Origin: Evansella clarkii
Lineage (GTDB): Bacteria; Bacillota; Bacilli; Bacillales; Salisediminibacteriaceae
Assembly (NCBI RefSeq): GCF_002019695.1
Contig: NZ_KV917376.1
Location: forward strand, 2,942,040 to 3,006,039
Direction of reading: 5' to 3'
Length of the DNA stretch: 64,000 bases
Part shown: in pieces, positions 8,768 through 18,047 of the stretch
Layout of the letters: each line of letters begins with the position of its first letter
Position numbering within the stretch: position 1 is the first letter of the stretch
Translations under genes and position numbers: made by a program
The notes under the pieces: generated by a model
Told to the model about the DNA's origin: nothing
Seen by the model: the letters and a program-made list of their open reading frames with translations, nothing else
The model's database searches: none

Positions 8768-10018
8768 ATGAACGACGATATGCTGTCCCAGGAAGAAATC
8801 AATGCCCTGTTAAACGGAATGGGTGACGAGGAAGAAGACGATTCTTCAGAAGAAACTGCGGTGGTTGAGGATTATTTATCAGGTATAGAGCAGGATGCTG
8901 TTGGTGAAATAGGCAATATTTCTTTTGGCAGCTCTGCGACCGCCTTATCTACTCTTCTCAACCAGAAAGTGGATATCACCACTCCCGAAGTGAGTATTGT
9001 GAAGCAGTCAGAACTTGATAAAGAATTCCCAAAACCCCATGTAGCTGTAAGTGTAAAGTACATAGATGGTTTTGAAGGCATGAATGTCCTTGTAATTAAT
9101 ACTAAAGACGCTTCAATAATTGCAGATTTAATGCTAGGGAATGATGGAACTTCCGCGCCTGAGGAATTAGGTGAGATGGAGGTCAGTGCGGTTCAGGAGG
9201 CAATGAATCAGATGATGGGCTCCGCATCAACCTCCATGTCCACCATTTTCGGAAAGAGGGTGGATATTTCCCCGCCGGATATCGAGGTCTTGCACTTGCC
9301 TGAAGAACCAAACAAAATCGAGCTGCCTGGTGAAGAAGCTCTTGTCATGATTTCCTTTAATTTAAAAATAGGAAATTTAATAGATTCTAAAATTATGCAG
9401 CTTCTTACAGTAGGGTTTGCTAAGGAAATGGTCGAGCTGTTAATGAATCCGGCAGCTGCTGATCAGAAAGAGGAAAAATTGTATGACGAAGTTTCAGCAG
9501 CAGCTGAAGGGGATTCGAACTCAGAATCAGCCTCTTATCAACCTCGTCACCAGCGGGAGGCAGCCGAACCGGCCCAGGAAACAAATATTCCGGCAGGAGA
9601 AGACCGGTCCAGACTACAGGAACAGCAGGAATTAAGAAGTAATTCATCTGATGAGAACAGCCATGAAGTGAAGCAGAAACCGAAACCAAAACGTGCTGCT
9701 AACATTCAGGCCGCAGCTTTCTCTGATTTTGGCCAGCCTGTCCCTGGAGAAACAGGAACGAAGAATCTCGATATGCTTTTGGATATACCCCTCGAAGTAA
9801 CTGTTGAACTTGGGAGAACCAGGAAATCCGTGAGGGATATCCTGGAGATGACTCAGGGCTCGATTATTGAACTGGATAAACTCGCAGGAGAGCCGGTGGA
9901 TATTTTGGTGAATCAGCGTCTTGTAGCCCAGGGGGAAGTAGTCGTTATTGATGAAAACTTTGGTGTGCGCGTAACAGATATTGTGAGCCAGAAAGAACGA
10001 ATCACAAAATTAAGATAA
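8768..10018 (+). CDS. fliY: Flagellar motor switch phosphatase FliY
   Basis: FliY replaces FliN in Bacillus: it is both a C-ring component and a CheY-P phosphatase. The 416-residue protein has an N-terminal CheY-P-binding peptide (LSQEEINALLNG), a CheC-like domain with two phosphatase-type helices (EIGNISFGSSATALSTLL and EVSAVQEAMNQMMGSAS), a charged linker of about 90 residues rich in Glu, Ser and Gln (about 230-320), and a C-terminal FliN/SpoA domain (DMLLDIPLEVTVELGRTRKS). The start is ATG 8768 with AAGGGG at 8757-8762, inside the fliM end. Confidence 0.96.
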   Translation: MNDDMLSQEEINALLNGMGDEEEDDSSEETAVVEDYLSGIEQDAVGEIGNISFGSSATALSTLLNQKVDITTPEVSIVKQSELDKEFPKPHVAVSVKYIDGFEGMNVLVINTKDASIIADLMLGNDGTSAPEELGEMEVSAVQEAMNQMMGSASTSMSTIFGKRVDISPPDIEVLHLPEEPNKIELPGEEALVMISFNLKIGNLIDSKIMQLLTVGFAKEMVELLMNPAAADQKEEKLYDEVSAAAEGDSNSESASYQPRHQREAAEPAQETNIPAGEDRSRLQEQQELRSNSSDENSHEVKQKPKPKRAANIQAAAFSDFGQPVPGETGTKNLDMLLDIPLEVTVELGRTRKSVRDILEMTQGSIIELDKLAGEPVDILVNQRLVAQGEVVVIDENFGVRVTDIVSQKERITKLR

Positions 10019-10035
10019 ATAAGGAGGAAACAGTA

Positions 10036-10398
10036 ATGCCAGTAAAAGTTTTAGTAGTGGATGATGCCGCATTTATGAGAATGATGATTAAAGATATTCT
10101 GACGAAAAACAACTTTGAAGTAGTTGCAGAAGCCGGAGACGGTGCTCAGGCAATAGAACTTTACAAGGAGCATTCTCCTGAACTGGTCACTATGGATATT
10201 ACTATGCCTGAGATGGATGGAATTACAGCATTAAAAGAAATCCGGAACTTTGACGCTAATGCTAAAGTGATCATGTGTTCAGCAATGGGGCAGCAGGCTA
10301 TGGTAATTGATGCAATTCAGGCAGGAGCGAAAGATTTTATAGTAAAACCCTTCCAGGCAGAACGGGTGCTGGAAGCAGTTAACAAAACACTGGGATAG
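10036..10398 (+). CDS. cheY: Chemotaxis response regulator CheY
   Basis: A single receiver domain of 120 residues. It keeps the acidic pocket (Asp9-Asp10), the phosphoacceptor Asp54 in LVTMDITMPEMDG, the Ser/Thr switch region (MCSAMGQQ) and the conserved Lys in FIVKPF. CheA phosphorylates it; CheY-P binds FliM and FliY, and in Bacillus promotes counter-clockwise rotation. FliY next door and CheC downstream are its phosphatases. A strong AAGGAGG site (10021-10027) precedes the ATG. Confidence 0.97.
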   Translation: MPVKVLVVDDAAFMRMMIKDILTKNNFEVVAEAGDGAQAIELYKEHSPELVTMDITMPEMDGITALKEIRNFDANAKVIMCSAMGQQAMVIDAIQAGAKDFIVKPFQAERVLEAVNKTLG

Positions 10399-10424
10399 CA
10401 TACAGCTTCAGAGGAGTGGCATTA

Positions 10425-11132
10425 TTGAAACACGTGAGTGGTATTTTAATTCTATTTTTAGCTTTTAATATTCTGATAAGCACAGACGCATCCGCCCAGG
10501 AATGGGGGGACGGGGACGGAACTATCAGTGATATGATCAATCAGGGAGAGCCTGAGGGAGAAAATGACAGCAGCGATAGAGAAGAAGAAAGACAGGGAAA
10601 TATACTGACAGGCGATGCTGGAGAGAATGGCAGCGGAACTATTGGCACTGGTGAGAACACACCTAATTTATTCTTGCTTTCACTGCAAATGTTTGCTGCT
10701 CTTGCGGTCGTCATCTTTTTAATCAATGCCCTCCTCAAATTTGTCAATAAAAGAAGCAGGTCTTTCCAGCAGCATTCAACGATCGAAAATATAGGTGGAG
10801 TGGGACTCGGGGCAAATCGCTCAGTACAGGTTGTGAAGGTCGGAAGAAAGTTGTTCCTTGTAGGGGTTGGAGAAACTGTCCAGCTCATTAAAGAAATAGA
10901 AGATCCGGAAGAAATTAAAGAAATTACCGAGTCCGTTCAGCCGCAGCAAATTCTTGACCAGCCAGTCAGCCAGGCTGCGGATTGGGTGAAAAACCTTATT
11001 TCCGCAACTAATCGAAAAGAAAAAGAAGCGGGAGACAAGAAAAACTTCCACAATATGCTCAACAGAGAAATGAAGGAAGTAAGAAAAACACAGGACAAAA
11101 TTCATTCCGCAGTTAAGGGGAACAGCAGATGA
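10425..11132 (+). CDS. fliO: Flagellar export protein FliO (FliZ in older Bacillus naming)
   Basis: FliO helps assemble the FliP-FliQ-FliR export gate. The 235-residue product has a predicted signal peptide (residues 1-25, ending TDASAQ), a Glu/Gly/Ser-rich extracytoplasmic stretch, one transmembrane helix (about 80-105, LQMFAALAVVIFLINALL) and a cytoplasmic FliO domain (VGLGANRSVQVVKVGRKLFLVGVGE). This long form with a signal peptide is the Bacillus FliZ type. TTG 10425 is chosen because GAGGAG at 10411-10416 overlaps the alternative GTG at 10416. The stop overlaps the fliP ATG. Confidence 0.9.
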   Translation: MKHVSGILILFLAFNILISTDASAQEWGDGDGTISDMINQGEPEGENDSSDREEERQGNILTGDAGENGSGTIGTGENTPNLFLLSLQMFAALAVVIFLINALLKFVNKRSRSFQQHSTIENIGGVGLGANRSVQVVKVGRKLFLVGVGETVQLIKEIEDPEEIKEITESVQPQQILDQPVSQAADWVKNLISATNRKEKEAGDKKNFHNMLNREMKEVRKTQDKIHSAVKGNSR

Positions 11133-11797
11133 TAGAAATTCCAGCATTAGATATTTTCAGCGATGAACCTGAAAACTTAACAGCTACTGTCCAGCTTCTC
11201 CTTCTGCTAACAGTTCTTACTCTTGCACCAAGTATCCTGATCCTGATGACCTGCTTCACTAGAATTATAATAGTTTTGTCTTTTGTCCGCTCAGGTCTGG
11301 CTACACAACAAATGCCGCCTAATCAGGTGCTTATCGGACTGGCTCTGTTCCTGACATTTTTCATTATGGCTCCAGTATTTTCTGAAGTAAACGAACAGGC
11401 ACTCCAGCCAATGTTTGAAGGGGAAATCAGCCAGGAAGAAGCTTTTGAAGCAGCAGCACTCCCGATGAAAGAATTTATGGCAAGACATACGAGAGAGAAA
11501 GATCTGGCATTATTCATGGGATACGCAGGGCTTGACAGGCCTGAATCTCTTGACGACATACCTTTGACTGCTCTTGTCCCTGCTTTTGCTATCAGTGAAC
11601 TAAAGACTGCTTTTCAGATCGGATTTATGATTTTCGTTCCGTTTCTGGTAATAGATATGGTTGTTGCGAGCGTTTTAATGTCGATGGGTATGATGATGCT
11701 TCCTCCGGTTATGATCGCACTTCCGTTTAAAATTTTGTTGTTTGTAATGGTAGACGGCTGGCATCTTGTTGTCCGCTCACTGCTGCTTAGTTTTTAA
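11129..11797 (+). CDS. fliP: Flagellar export gate protein FliP
   Basis: FliP is the main subunit of the helical export gate in the centre of the basal body. The 222-residue membrane protein has the family signatures LTLAPSILILMTCFTRIIIVLSF (in the first hydrophobic region), RSGLATQQMPPNQVLIGLALF and the C-terminal FQIGFMIFVPFLVIDMVVAS. Its ATG overlaps the fliO stop (ATGA). Length matches the family. Confidence 0.98.
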   Translation: MIEIPALDIFSDEPENLTATVQLLLLLTVLTLAPSILILMTCFTRIIIVLSFVRSGLATQQMPPNQVLIGLALFLTFFIMAPVFSEVNEQALQPMFEGEISQEEAFEAAALPMKEFMARHTREKDLALFMGYAGLDRPESLDDIPLTALVPAFAISELKTAFQIGFMIFVPFLVIDMVVASVLMSMGMMMLPPVMIALPFKILLFVMVDGWHLVVRSLLLSF

Positions 11798-11811
11798 GGG
11801 GGAGTAAGAAA

Positions 11812-12081
11812 ATGACTTCAGAAATGGTAATAGGATTAGCTGAAAGAGGTATCTTCGTCGTACTGGCTGTATCAGGGCCTTTGCTTATAACTGCTCTGGG
11901 ACTTGGTCTTATTGTAAGTATATTTCAGGCAACAACTCAGATTCAGGAACAAACGCTCGCTTTTATTCCTAAAATCGTCGGCGTACTTCTCGCTTTATTG
12001 GTATTTGGCCCCTGGATGCTTGATCAGGCACTGACATTTGCAGAGCAAATTTTCGGTAATCTCAATCAGTATATAGGATAG
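11812..12081 (+). CDS. fliQ: Flagellar export gate protein FliQ
   Basis: An 89-residue protein with two transmembrane helices, the normal FliQ size. It contains the conserved segment LGLIVSIFQATTQIQEQTLAFIPKI (given here in part) that joins the helices. FliQ packs around FliP and FliR in the export gate and is contacted by FlhB. An AAGGGGGAG site in the fliP-fliQ gap serves the ATG. Confidence 0.97.
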   Translation: MTSEMVIGLAERGIFVVLAVSGPLLITALGLGLIVSIFQATTQIQEQTLAFIPKIVGVLLALLVFGPWMLDQALTFAEQIFGNLNQYIG

Positions 12082-12085
12082 CGTG

Positions 12086-12865
12086 ATGGCTGAGATATTT
12101 GACTGGTTTCCTGTATTTTTATTAATTCTTGTACGTGTATCTGCTTTTATGGTCACTCTGCCCTTTTTCTCTTATCAAAATATACCTGCCCAGCTGAAAA
12201 TTGCTCTTTCTGTCTTTATCTCCTGGATGATGTTTTTTTCCGGAGACTGGCCGGTGCTGGAAATTGACTACACATATTTTCTGCTGATAATAAAAGAAGC
12301 GCTGACAGGGCTGACAGTAGGACTCATTGCTATGATCCTTCTTTATGCAGTCCAGATTGCCGGCGGGTTTATAGATATAAAAATGGGCTTTATGATTGCC
12401 AACGTAATCGATCCTCAGACTGGGGCTCAAAGCCCTATGATCGGAAGTTATTTGTATACTTTTACAATACTTTTCATTCTGGCAACTGATGCTCATCACC
12501 TCCTCCTCGATGGAGTTTATTACAGCTATCAGTTTGTCCCGGTGGACCAGCTGTATCTTCCTTTTGGAGACGAAGCGGTCATCAGCTTTGTTGTCAGCAC
12601 GTTCAGCACGATGTTTATCATTGCTTTTCAAATGGCCATGCCGATTGTCGGATCTTTATTCCTTGTTGATGTAGCACTGGGGATGGTATCAAGAACCGTT
12701 CCTCAGGTCAATGTTTTCGTTGTTGGCCTGCCGCTTAAAATACTTGCTGGATTCATCATCCTGGTGTTAGTTATGGCTCCTTTTTTTGTAATCGTGCAGC
12801 ATCTTGTTGAAACGATGACGCTGACAATGAGGACACTGATGGAGATTTATGGAGGGGTATCGTAG
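12086..12865 (+). CDS. fliR: Flagellar export gate protein FliR
   Basis: FliR caps the FliP5-FliQ4-FliR1 gate. The 259-residue protein is almost wholly hydrophobic with about six transmembrane helices and the family motif MGFMIANVIDPQTGAQSPM in the middle. The start is ATG 12086; GTG 12083 one codon upstream is an equal alternative, and the Shine-Dalgarno sequence (AGGA at 12075-12078) is weak. The gene starts 4 bases after fliQ and its stop overlaps the flhB GTG, so expression is likely coupled. Confidence 0.95.
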   Translation: MAEIFDWFPVFLLILVRVSAFMVTLPFFSYQNIPAQLKIALSVFISWMMFFSGDWPVLEIDYTYFLLIIKEALTGLTVGLIAMILLYAVQIAGGFIDIKMGFMIANVIDPQTGAQSPMIGSYLYTFTILFILATDAHHLLLDGVYYSYQFVPVDQLYLPFGDEAVISFVVSTFSTMFIIAFQMAMPIVGSLFLVDVALGMVSRTVPQVNVFVVGLPLKILAGFIILVLVMAPFFVIVQHLVETMTLTMRTLMEIYGGVS

Positions 12866-13944
12866 TGTATCTTAAGCTGAATATACAATTTTTTGCCCAG
12901 GAAAAGACAGAAAAGGCAACCCCGAAAAAAAAGCTCGAGACAAGGAAAAAGGGCCAGGTAGCGAAAAGCAATGATGTAAATACCGCGTTCATACTCCTGT
13001 TTGTATTTTTGTTCTTCTGGCTGATCGGCCGCTTTGTGGTGGAGCAGCTCTTCAGTATAGCGCAGTTTACGTTGCAGGAATATTTGCTGATGGAGCTTAC
13101 GAAAACAAACGTCAGGACTTTATTTACAGAATTAAGTTTTCAGGCTGCGCTGGTAATTGGCCCTGTTATGCTGGCAGCTATAGCCGCAGCAATTTTCAGC
13201 AATTATCTCCAGGTTGGTGTTTTGTTTGCTCCCGAGGCAATCAAAATGAAACTGGAAAAAATCGATCCTATTAAAGGGGCAAAAAGGATATTTTCTGTCC
13301 GGGCTCTGGTGGAATTTTTAAAATCAATGCTTAAAATCTCTCTCGTTGGCCTTGTTACGTTTTCAGTATTATGGATTTCCATGGATGAGATTTTAAAGCT
13401 GTCCCTGTACTCTGTTGGAGAGAGCGTACGTATTATTGGTAACCTGACACTTATAATGGGTCTGGCGACAGCAGCATTGCTGATTTTCCTCTCTGTGCTT
13501 GATTACATGTACCAGAAGTATGACCATGAAAAAAACATCCGGATGTCCAAACAGGATGTAAAAGATGAATATAAAAAAACCGAGGGTGACCCTCTTATAA
13601 AATCAAAAATCAAAGAAAAACAGAAGCAAATGGCAATGAGCAGAATGATGCAGGAGATCCCTAATGCGGACGTAGTTATTACTAACCCGACTCATTATGC
13701 TGTAGCTTTAAAGTACGAAGATGGAAAAATGGCAGCACCGGTAGTCGTGGCAAAAGGAGTAGATTATATTGCTCTTAAAATCATTAACGTTGCAAAGAAT
13801 AATGAAGTTATTACCGTAGAAAACAGGCCGCTTGCAAGAGCTCTGTACAGCCAGGCTGAAATTGGAGACCAGGTGCCGGAAGATCTTTTTAAAGCGACTG
13901 CTGAAGTACTGGCATACGTCTATCGTATCCAGAGGAAGATTTGA
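12865..13944 (+). CDS. flhB: Flagellar export switch protein FlhB
   Basis: FlhB switches export from rod/hook to filament substrates. The 359-residue product starts LKLNIQFFAQEKTEKATPKK, typical of the family, has four transmembrane helices (about 30-210), and a cytoplasmic domain with the self-cleavage motif NPTH in VVITNPTHYAVALKY. GTG 12865 is the start, with GGAGGGG at 12851-12857. The intact NPTH suggests normal autocleavage and specificity switching with FliK. Confidence 0.97.
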   Translation: MYLKLNIQFFAQEKTEKATPKKKLETRKKGQVAKSNDVNTAFILLFVFLFFWLIGRFVVEQLFSIAQFTLQEYLLMELTKTNVRTLFTELSFQAALVIGPVMLAAIAAAIFSNYLQVGVLFAPEAIKMKLEKIDPIKGAKRIFSVRALVEFLKSMLKISLVGLVTFSVLWISMDEILKLSLYSVGESVRIIGNLTLIMGLATAALLIFLSVLDYMYQKYDHEKNIRMSKQDVKDEYKKTEGDPLIKSKIKEKQKQMAMSRMMQEIPNADVVITNPTHYAVALKYEDGKMAAPVVVAKGVDYIALKIINVAKNNEVITVENRPLARALYSQAEIGDQVPEDLFKATAEVLAYVYRIQRKI

Positions 13945-13991
13945 CATGCCGCAATATGCATTGCCTCAAACGCCGGAAGGGAAGAACGTAA

Positions 13992-16031
13992 ATGGCAGGT
14001 AAAGATTTTAGTATTTTATTAGGAGTAATTCTTATAGTTGTTATGCTCATCATTCCGCTGCCGCCTGGAATGATAGACTTCTTAATTATTGTGAATATAT
14101 CATTTGCGCTCTTGATTATCCTTGTTTCCATGAATACGAGAGAGCCGCTGCAGTTTTCTATTTTTCCGACACTGCTCCTGCTCGTAACATTATTCCGCCT
14201 TGGACTGAATGTATCCACAACGAGGGCTATCCTCGGTAATCAGGGTGATGCAGGTAATGTTATTGATACATTCGGGCAGTTTGTAGTTGGAGGAAACGCG
14301 CTAGTCGGATTTGTCGTATTTGTCATCCTTGTTGTTATCCAGTTTGTCGTTATAACAAAAGGAGCCGAACGTGTATCCGAAGTAGGTGCCAGATTTACTT
14401 TGGATGCTATGCCGGGGAAGCAAATGAGCATAGATGCAGATTTAAATGCAGGCATGATCTCTGATGGGGAAGCAAGAGAAAGACGTAAAAAAATTGAACA
14501 GGAAGCTGATTTTTACGGGTCGATGGATGGGGCCAGCAAGTTTGTTAAAGGGGATGCCATTGCTGGTATTGTTATTGTTCTGATCAATATTATCTTTGGT
14601 TTCGTCATCGGTATGGCACAGGAAGGGCTCAGTTTAGGAGAGGCGGCCGGTAAATACACACTTCTTACAGTAGGAGACGGATTGGTCAGCCAGATCCCTG
14701 CACTTCTTATATCCACTGCAACGGGAATCGTAGTGACCCGGGCTGCCTCAGAAGGAAATTTGGGCCACGATATTACGAAGCAGCTGTTTGCCTACCCCAA
14801 AATGCTTTACGTAGCAGGGGGAACGATTGCACTGCTGGGGTTCATGACTCCGATCGATCCTTTTGTTACAACAACTGTTGCTGCAGCACTTGGAGCAGGA
14901 GGTTTTATCCTCAGTAAAAATGAGAGAAAAGAAAAAGAACTTGAAGATCTGGAGATTCCCCCTGATGAACAGGACGAGGAAATAAAATCTCCGGAAAGTG
15001 TTGTAAATCTTCTTCAGGTAGACCCGGTGGAATTTGAATTTGGCTATGGACTTATCCCTCTTGCAGATGCTAACCAGGGGGGCGACCTTCTTGACAGAGT
15101 TGTGATGATAAGACGTCAGCTCGCAATAGAACTGGGGATGATTGTCCCGGTAATCCGGATAAGAGATAATATCCAGCTGCAGCCTAACGAATATTCGATA
15201 AAAATTAAAGGGAATGAGGTTGCGGGAGGAGAGCTGCTTCTTGATCACTTTATGGCGATGAGTCCTGGGGTCGATGATGAGAACATCACCGGAATAGAAA
15301 CAGTGGAGCCTGCTTTTGGCCTTCCGGCACTCTGGATTTCTGAAGAACTGAAGGAACAGGCTGAAATGGCCGGCTATACAGTAGTTGACCCTCCTTCAGT
15401 TGTTTCCACACACCTGACGGAAGTTATAAAGCGCCATGCCCATGAGCTTATAGGACGACAGGAAACAAAACAGCTTATTGATCATTTGTGCGAGACCTAT
15501 CCTACCCTTGTAGAGGAAGTTACGCCGAATCCCCTGACTACTGGGGAGATTCAAAAGGTGTTAAGTAATTTACTCAAGGAGAACGTTTCTATACGAAATC
15601 TGCCGGTAATTTTTGAAACGCTTGCTGATTACGGGCAGATGACAAAAGATACAAACCTGCTTACGGAATATGTCCGGCAGTCATTATCAAGACAGATTTC
15701 CAAGCAGTACGCACCTAATAACGAACCTCTTTATGTAATGACAGTGAGTGGTGCGGTAGAGAAAGCGCTCGCTGATGCAGTGCAGCAGACGGAACACGGG
15801 AGCTTTTTAAATCTTGATCCTGATTCTGCCCAGTCAATTGTTGAATCAGTTATGAGAGAAGCAGAGAGAATGCAGGAAACGGGCCATATGCCGCTCATTT
15901 TATGCTCTCCCGCTGTAAGATTATATGTCCGGCAGCTAATCGAAAGATACTTGCCGCAGGTTCCTGTTTTATCTTATAACGAGCTGGAGCCGTTTGTAGA
16001 AGTTCAAAGTGTCGGGGTGGTGAATAACTAA
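13992..16031 (+). CDS. flhA: Flagellar export protein FlhA
   Basis: FlhA is the large nonameric export platform protein and docks chaperone-substrate complexes. The 679-residue protein has eight N-terminal transmembrane helices within residues 1-310, with the cytosolic FHIPEP loop region (ARFTLDAMPGKQMSIDADLN), and a four-subdomain cytoplasmic part to the C-terminus (VVSTHLTEVIKRHAHELIGRQ and onward). Length and motifs are complete. The stop overlaps the flhF ATG (TAATG). A GGAAGGGAAG tract precedes the start. Confidence 0.98.
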   Translation: MAGKDFSILLGVILIVVMLIIPLPPGMIDFLIIVNISFALLIILVSMNTREPLQFSIFPTLLLLVTLFRLGLNVSTTRAILGNQGDAGNVIDTFGQFVVGGNALVGFVVFVILVVIQFVVITKGAERVSEVGARFTLDAMPGKQMSIDADLNAGMISDGEARERRKKIEQEADFYGSMDGASKFVKGDAIAGIVIVLINIIFGFVIGMAQEGLSLGEAAGKYTLLTVGDGLVSQIPALLISTATGIVVTRAASEGNLGHDITKQLFAYPKMLYVAGGTIALLGFMTPIDPFVTTTVAAALGAGGFILSKNERKEKELEDLEIPPDEQDEEIKSPESVVNLLQVDPVEFEFGYGLIPLADANQGGDLLDRVVMIRRQLAIELGMIVPVIRIRDNIQLQPNEYSIKIKGNEVAGGELLLDHFMAMSPGVDDENITGIETVEPAFGLPALWISEELKEQAEMAGYTVVDPPSVVSTHLTEVIKRHAHELIGRQETKQLIDHLCETYPTLVEEVTPNPLTTGEIQKVLSNLLKENVSIRNLPVIFETLADYGQMTKDTNLLTEYVRQSLSRQISKQYAPNNEPLYVMTVSGAVEKALADAVQQTEHGSFLNLDPDSAQSIVESVMREAERMQETGHMPLILCSPAVRLYVRQLIERYLPQVPVLSYNELEPFVEVQSVGVVNN

Positions 16032-17146
16032 TGAAGGTAAAAAAGTATACAGCTCTAAATATGAACGAAGCTATGCGGCAGATTCGCGGGGAATTAGGGG
16101 ACGATGCAGTGATACTGAATTCACGGCAAGTGGAAACAGGAGGGATATTCGGCTTGTTCAGAAAGAAGGGCGTGGAAGTTATCGCTGCAATCGATCCTGA
16201 AATCAAAAAAAAACCGGTGAAAATTGAACGGAAGCCAGTTCCTAAAACAAAGGCAAAACCTGAACCGGAAAGCGGTATGGCAAATGAGTTGTCAGAGATA
16301 CGGCAAATGGTTGAGCGTCTCAGCAAACAGCAACAAGCGGATACAGACAATATAAGTTACCCGCCTGAATTAAGGTCTGTTGTAAAAACACTGGATGGAC
16401 AGGAAGTAGCCCCTCATATTACTGCGGTAATAATGAAGCAGCTCCTGAAAAAATGGTATTCCGGTGAAAGAGAGGAACTGGATCCGGAAACGGTCAGCAG
16501 CTGGGCAGCAGATGAACTGACAGCTCTTCTCGAAGGAGTAAATACTGGTCCTTTTAGTTATGGAAAACAGCTCCTTTGTGTAGTGGGGCCCACCGGTGCA
16601 GGAAAGACGACTACTTTAGCCAAAATAGCAGCCTACACTGTACTTGAAGAAAAGAAGAAGGCAGCATTTATTACTACCGATACATATCGGATTGCTGCGG
16701 TTGAACAGCTGAAAACATATGGTGACATTTTAAACATGCCAGTGGAAGTAGCCTATTCAGCAGAGGATTTTAAGCAGGCGAAAAACAGGCTGAAAGACTA
16801 TGATGTCATTTTGGTTGACTCTGCAGGGCGGAATTTCCGAAATGCAGAATATATAGAACAGCTTGGCGGCATAATCGACTTCGATGAAGAAATGGAAACG
16901 CATCTCGTGCTGCCTTTAACAGCAAAATACAGAGACATGGAAAAGATCATTACTGAATTCAAGACTATCAATCCGGATAAAGTCATTTTTACTAAATCTG
17001 ATGAAACCGGCTCTCTTGGAGCTGCAATCAATATACAGTATGAATATAAAATTGGCAGTTCGTATATAACTACCGGCCAGAACGTACCCGATGATATCCT
17101 TCCTGCTTCAGGGGAGTTTTTCATTAAGGAGATTTTAAGGAGCTGA
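16031..17146 (+). CDS. flhF: Flagellar GTPase FlhF
   Basis: FlhF is an SRP-type GTPase that sets flagellar position and number with FlhG. The 371-residue protein has an N-terminal basic segment (residues 1-100), an N domain and a GTPase G domain with P-loop GPTGAGKTTT near 186-195, TTDTYRIAAVEQLKTYG, DSAGRN, and the specificity motif TKSDET. The stop is 4 bases before flhG. Nothing unusual is seen. Confidence 0.97.
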   Translation: MKVKKYTALNMNEAMRQIRGELGDDAVILNSRQVETGGIFGLFRKKGVEVIAAIDPEIKKKPVKIERKPVPKTKAKPEPESGMANELSEIRQMVERLSKQQQADTDNISYPPELRSVVKTLDGQEVAPHITAVIMKQLLKKWYSGEREELDPETVSSWAADELTALLEGVNTGPFSYGKQLLCVVGPTGAGKTTTLAKIAAYTVLEEKKKAAFITTDTYRIAAVEQLKTYGDILNMPVEVAYSAEDFKQAKNRLKDYDVILVDSAGRNFRNAEYIEQLGGIIDFDEEMETHLVLPLTAKYRDMEKIITEFKTINPDKVIFTKSDETGSLGAAINIQYEYKIGSSYITTGQNVPDDILPASGEFFIKEILRS

Positions 17147-17150
17147 GCAA

Positions 17151-18047
17151 ATGGATCAGGCAGATTCGTTGAGAAATAAAATGGCTTTACAACTGTCGGA
17201 CCAGAAAAAACACACATCGGGGAACGCCCGTGTGATAGCAGTAGCAAGCGGAAAAGGGGGGGCGGGCAAATCGAATTTCACCGTCAATTTTTCCCTTGCC
17301 CTGCAAAGGCTCGGTAAAAAAGTCCTCGTATTTGACCTTGATATCGGAATGGCTAACATAGACATTTTACTTGGGCAAAGTGCTGAATATACGATTGTTG
17401 ATATGCTGAGGCAGCGGCTTTCAGTATGGAAGATTATCGCCAAAGGCCATGAAGGGCTGCCATTTGTTTCAGGAGGCTCCGGTTTGAATGATCTAATTGA
17501 ATTCAGCGGAGATGAAATGGAATACTTTCTTGAACAGCTCCAGTTAATTGGAAAAGAATACGATTATATATTTTTTGATATGCCGGCAGGAGTAAGCAGG
17601 ACCAGCCTCCACTTCTTATTATCTGCAGATCAGGCCTTTCTGGTAACGACACCTGAGCCAACCTCTGTGACAGATGGATATGGGATGATTAAATTTTTAC
17701 ATGTTAACAATAAAAACCTCCCTGTCTGTTTAATTATTAACCGTATTAAAAATAAAAAAGAAGGCTCTGCAACAGCCAGTAACATTTCAGCTGTGTGCAG
17801 GCAGTTTTTAAATAAAGAAATAAAAAGTCTGATTTACATACCAGATGACGACACGGTTGGAAAGGCAGTGAGGGCTCAGACACCCTTCATTGCTTATTCA
17901 CCTGATGCCAGATCGTCTGCAGCAGTTCTTCAGGCGGCAAGACAGTATACAAATGAATTGAATTCACAAGAGAAGTATACAGAGTTTTCCTTTACAGCTA
18001 AACTCAGACGCTTTTTTACAACTAAGGGGAGGAATACTTTTGGTTAA
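17151..18047 (+). CDS. flhG: Flagellar number regulator FlhG (YlxH), MinD-like ATPase
   Basis: FlhG is a MinD/ParA-type ATPase that works with FlhF to pattern flagella and stimulates its GTPase. The 298-residue protein has the short N-terminal activator helix (MDQADSLRNKMALQ), the deviant Walker A KGGAGKS near residues 35-41, the switch aspartate strand VLVFDLDIGMANIDILLG and a C-terminal amphipathic membrane-targeting region. The end overlaps the start of cheB by 8 bases. Confidence 0.95.
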   Translation: MDQADSLRNKMALQLSDQKKHTSGNARVIAVASGKGGAGKSNFTVNFSLALQRLGKKVLVFDLDIGMANIDILLGQSAEYTIVDMLRQRLSVWKIIAKGHEGLPFVSGGSGLNDLIEFSGDEMEYFLEQLQLIGKEYDYIFFDMPAGVSRTSLHFLLSADQAFLVTTPEPTSVTDGYGMIKFLHVNNKNLPVCLIINRIKNKKEGSATASNISAVCRQFLNKEIKSLIYIPDDDTVGKAVRAQTPFIAYSPDARSSAAVLQAARQYTNELNSQEKYTEFSFTAKLRRFFTTKGRNTFG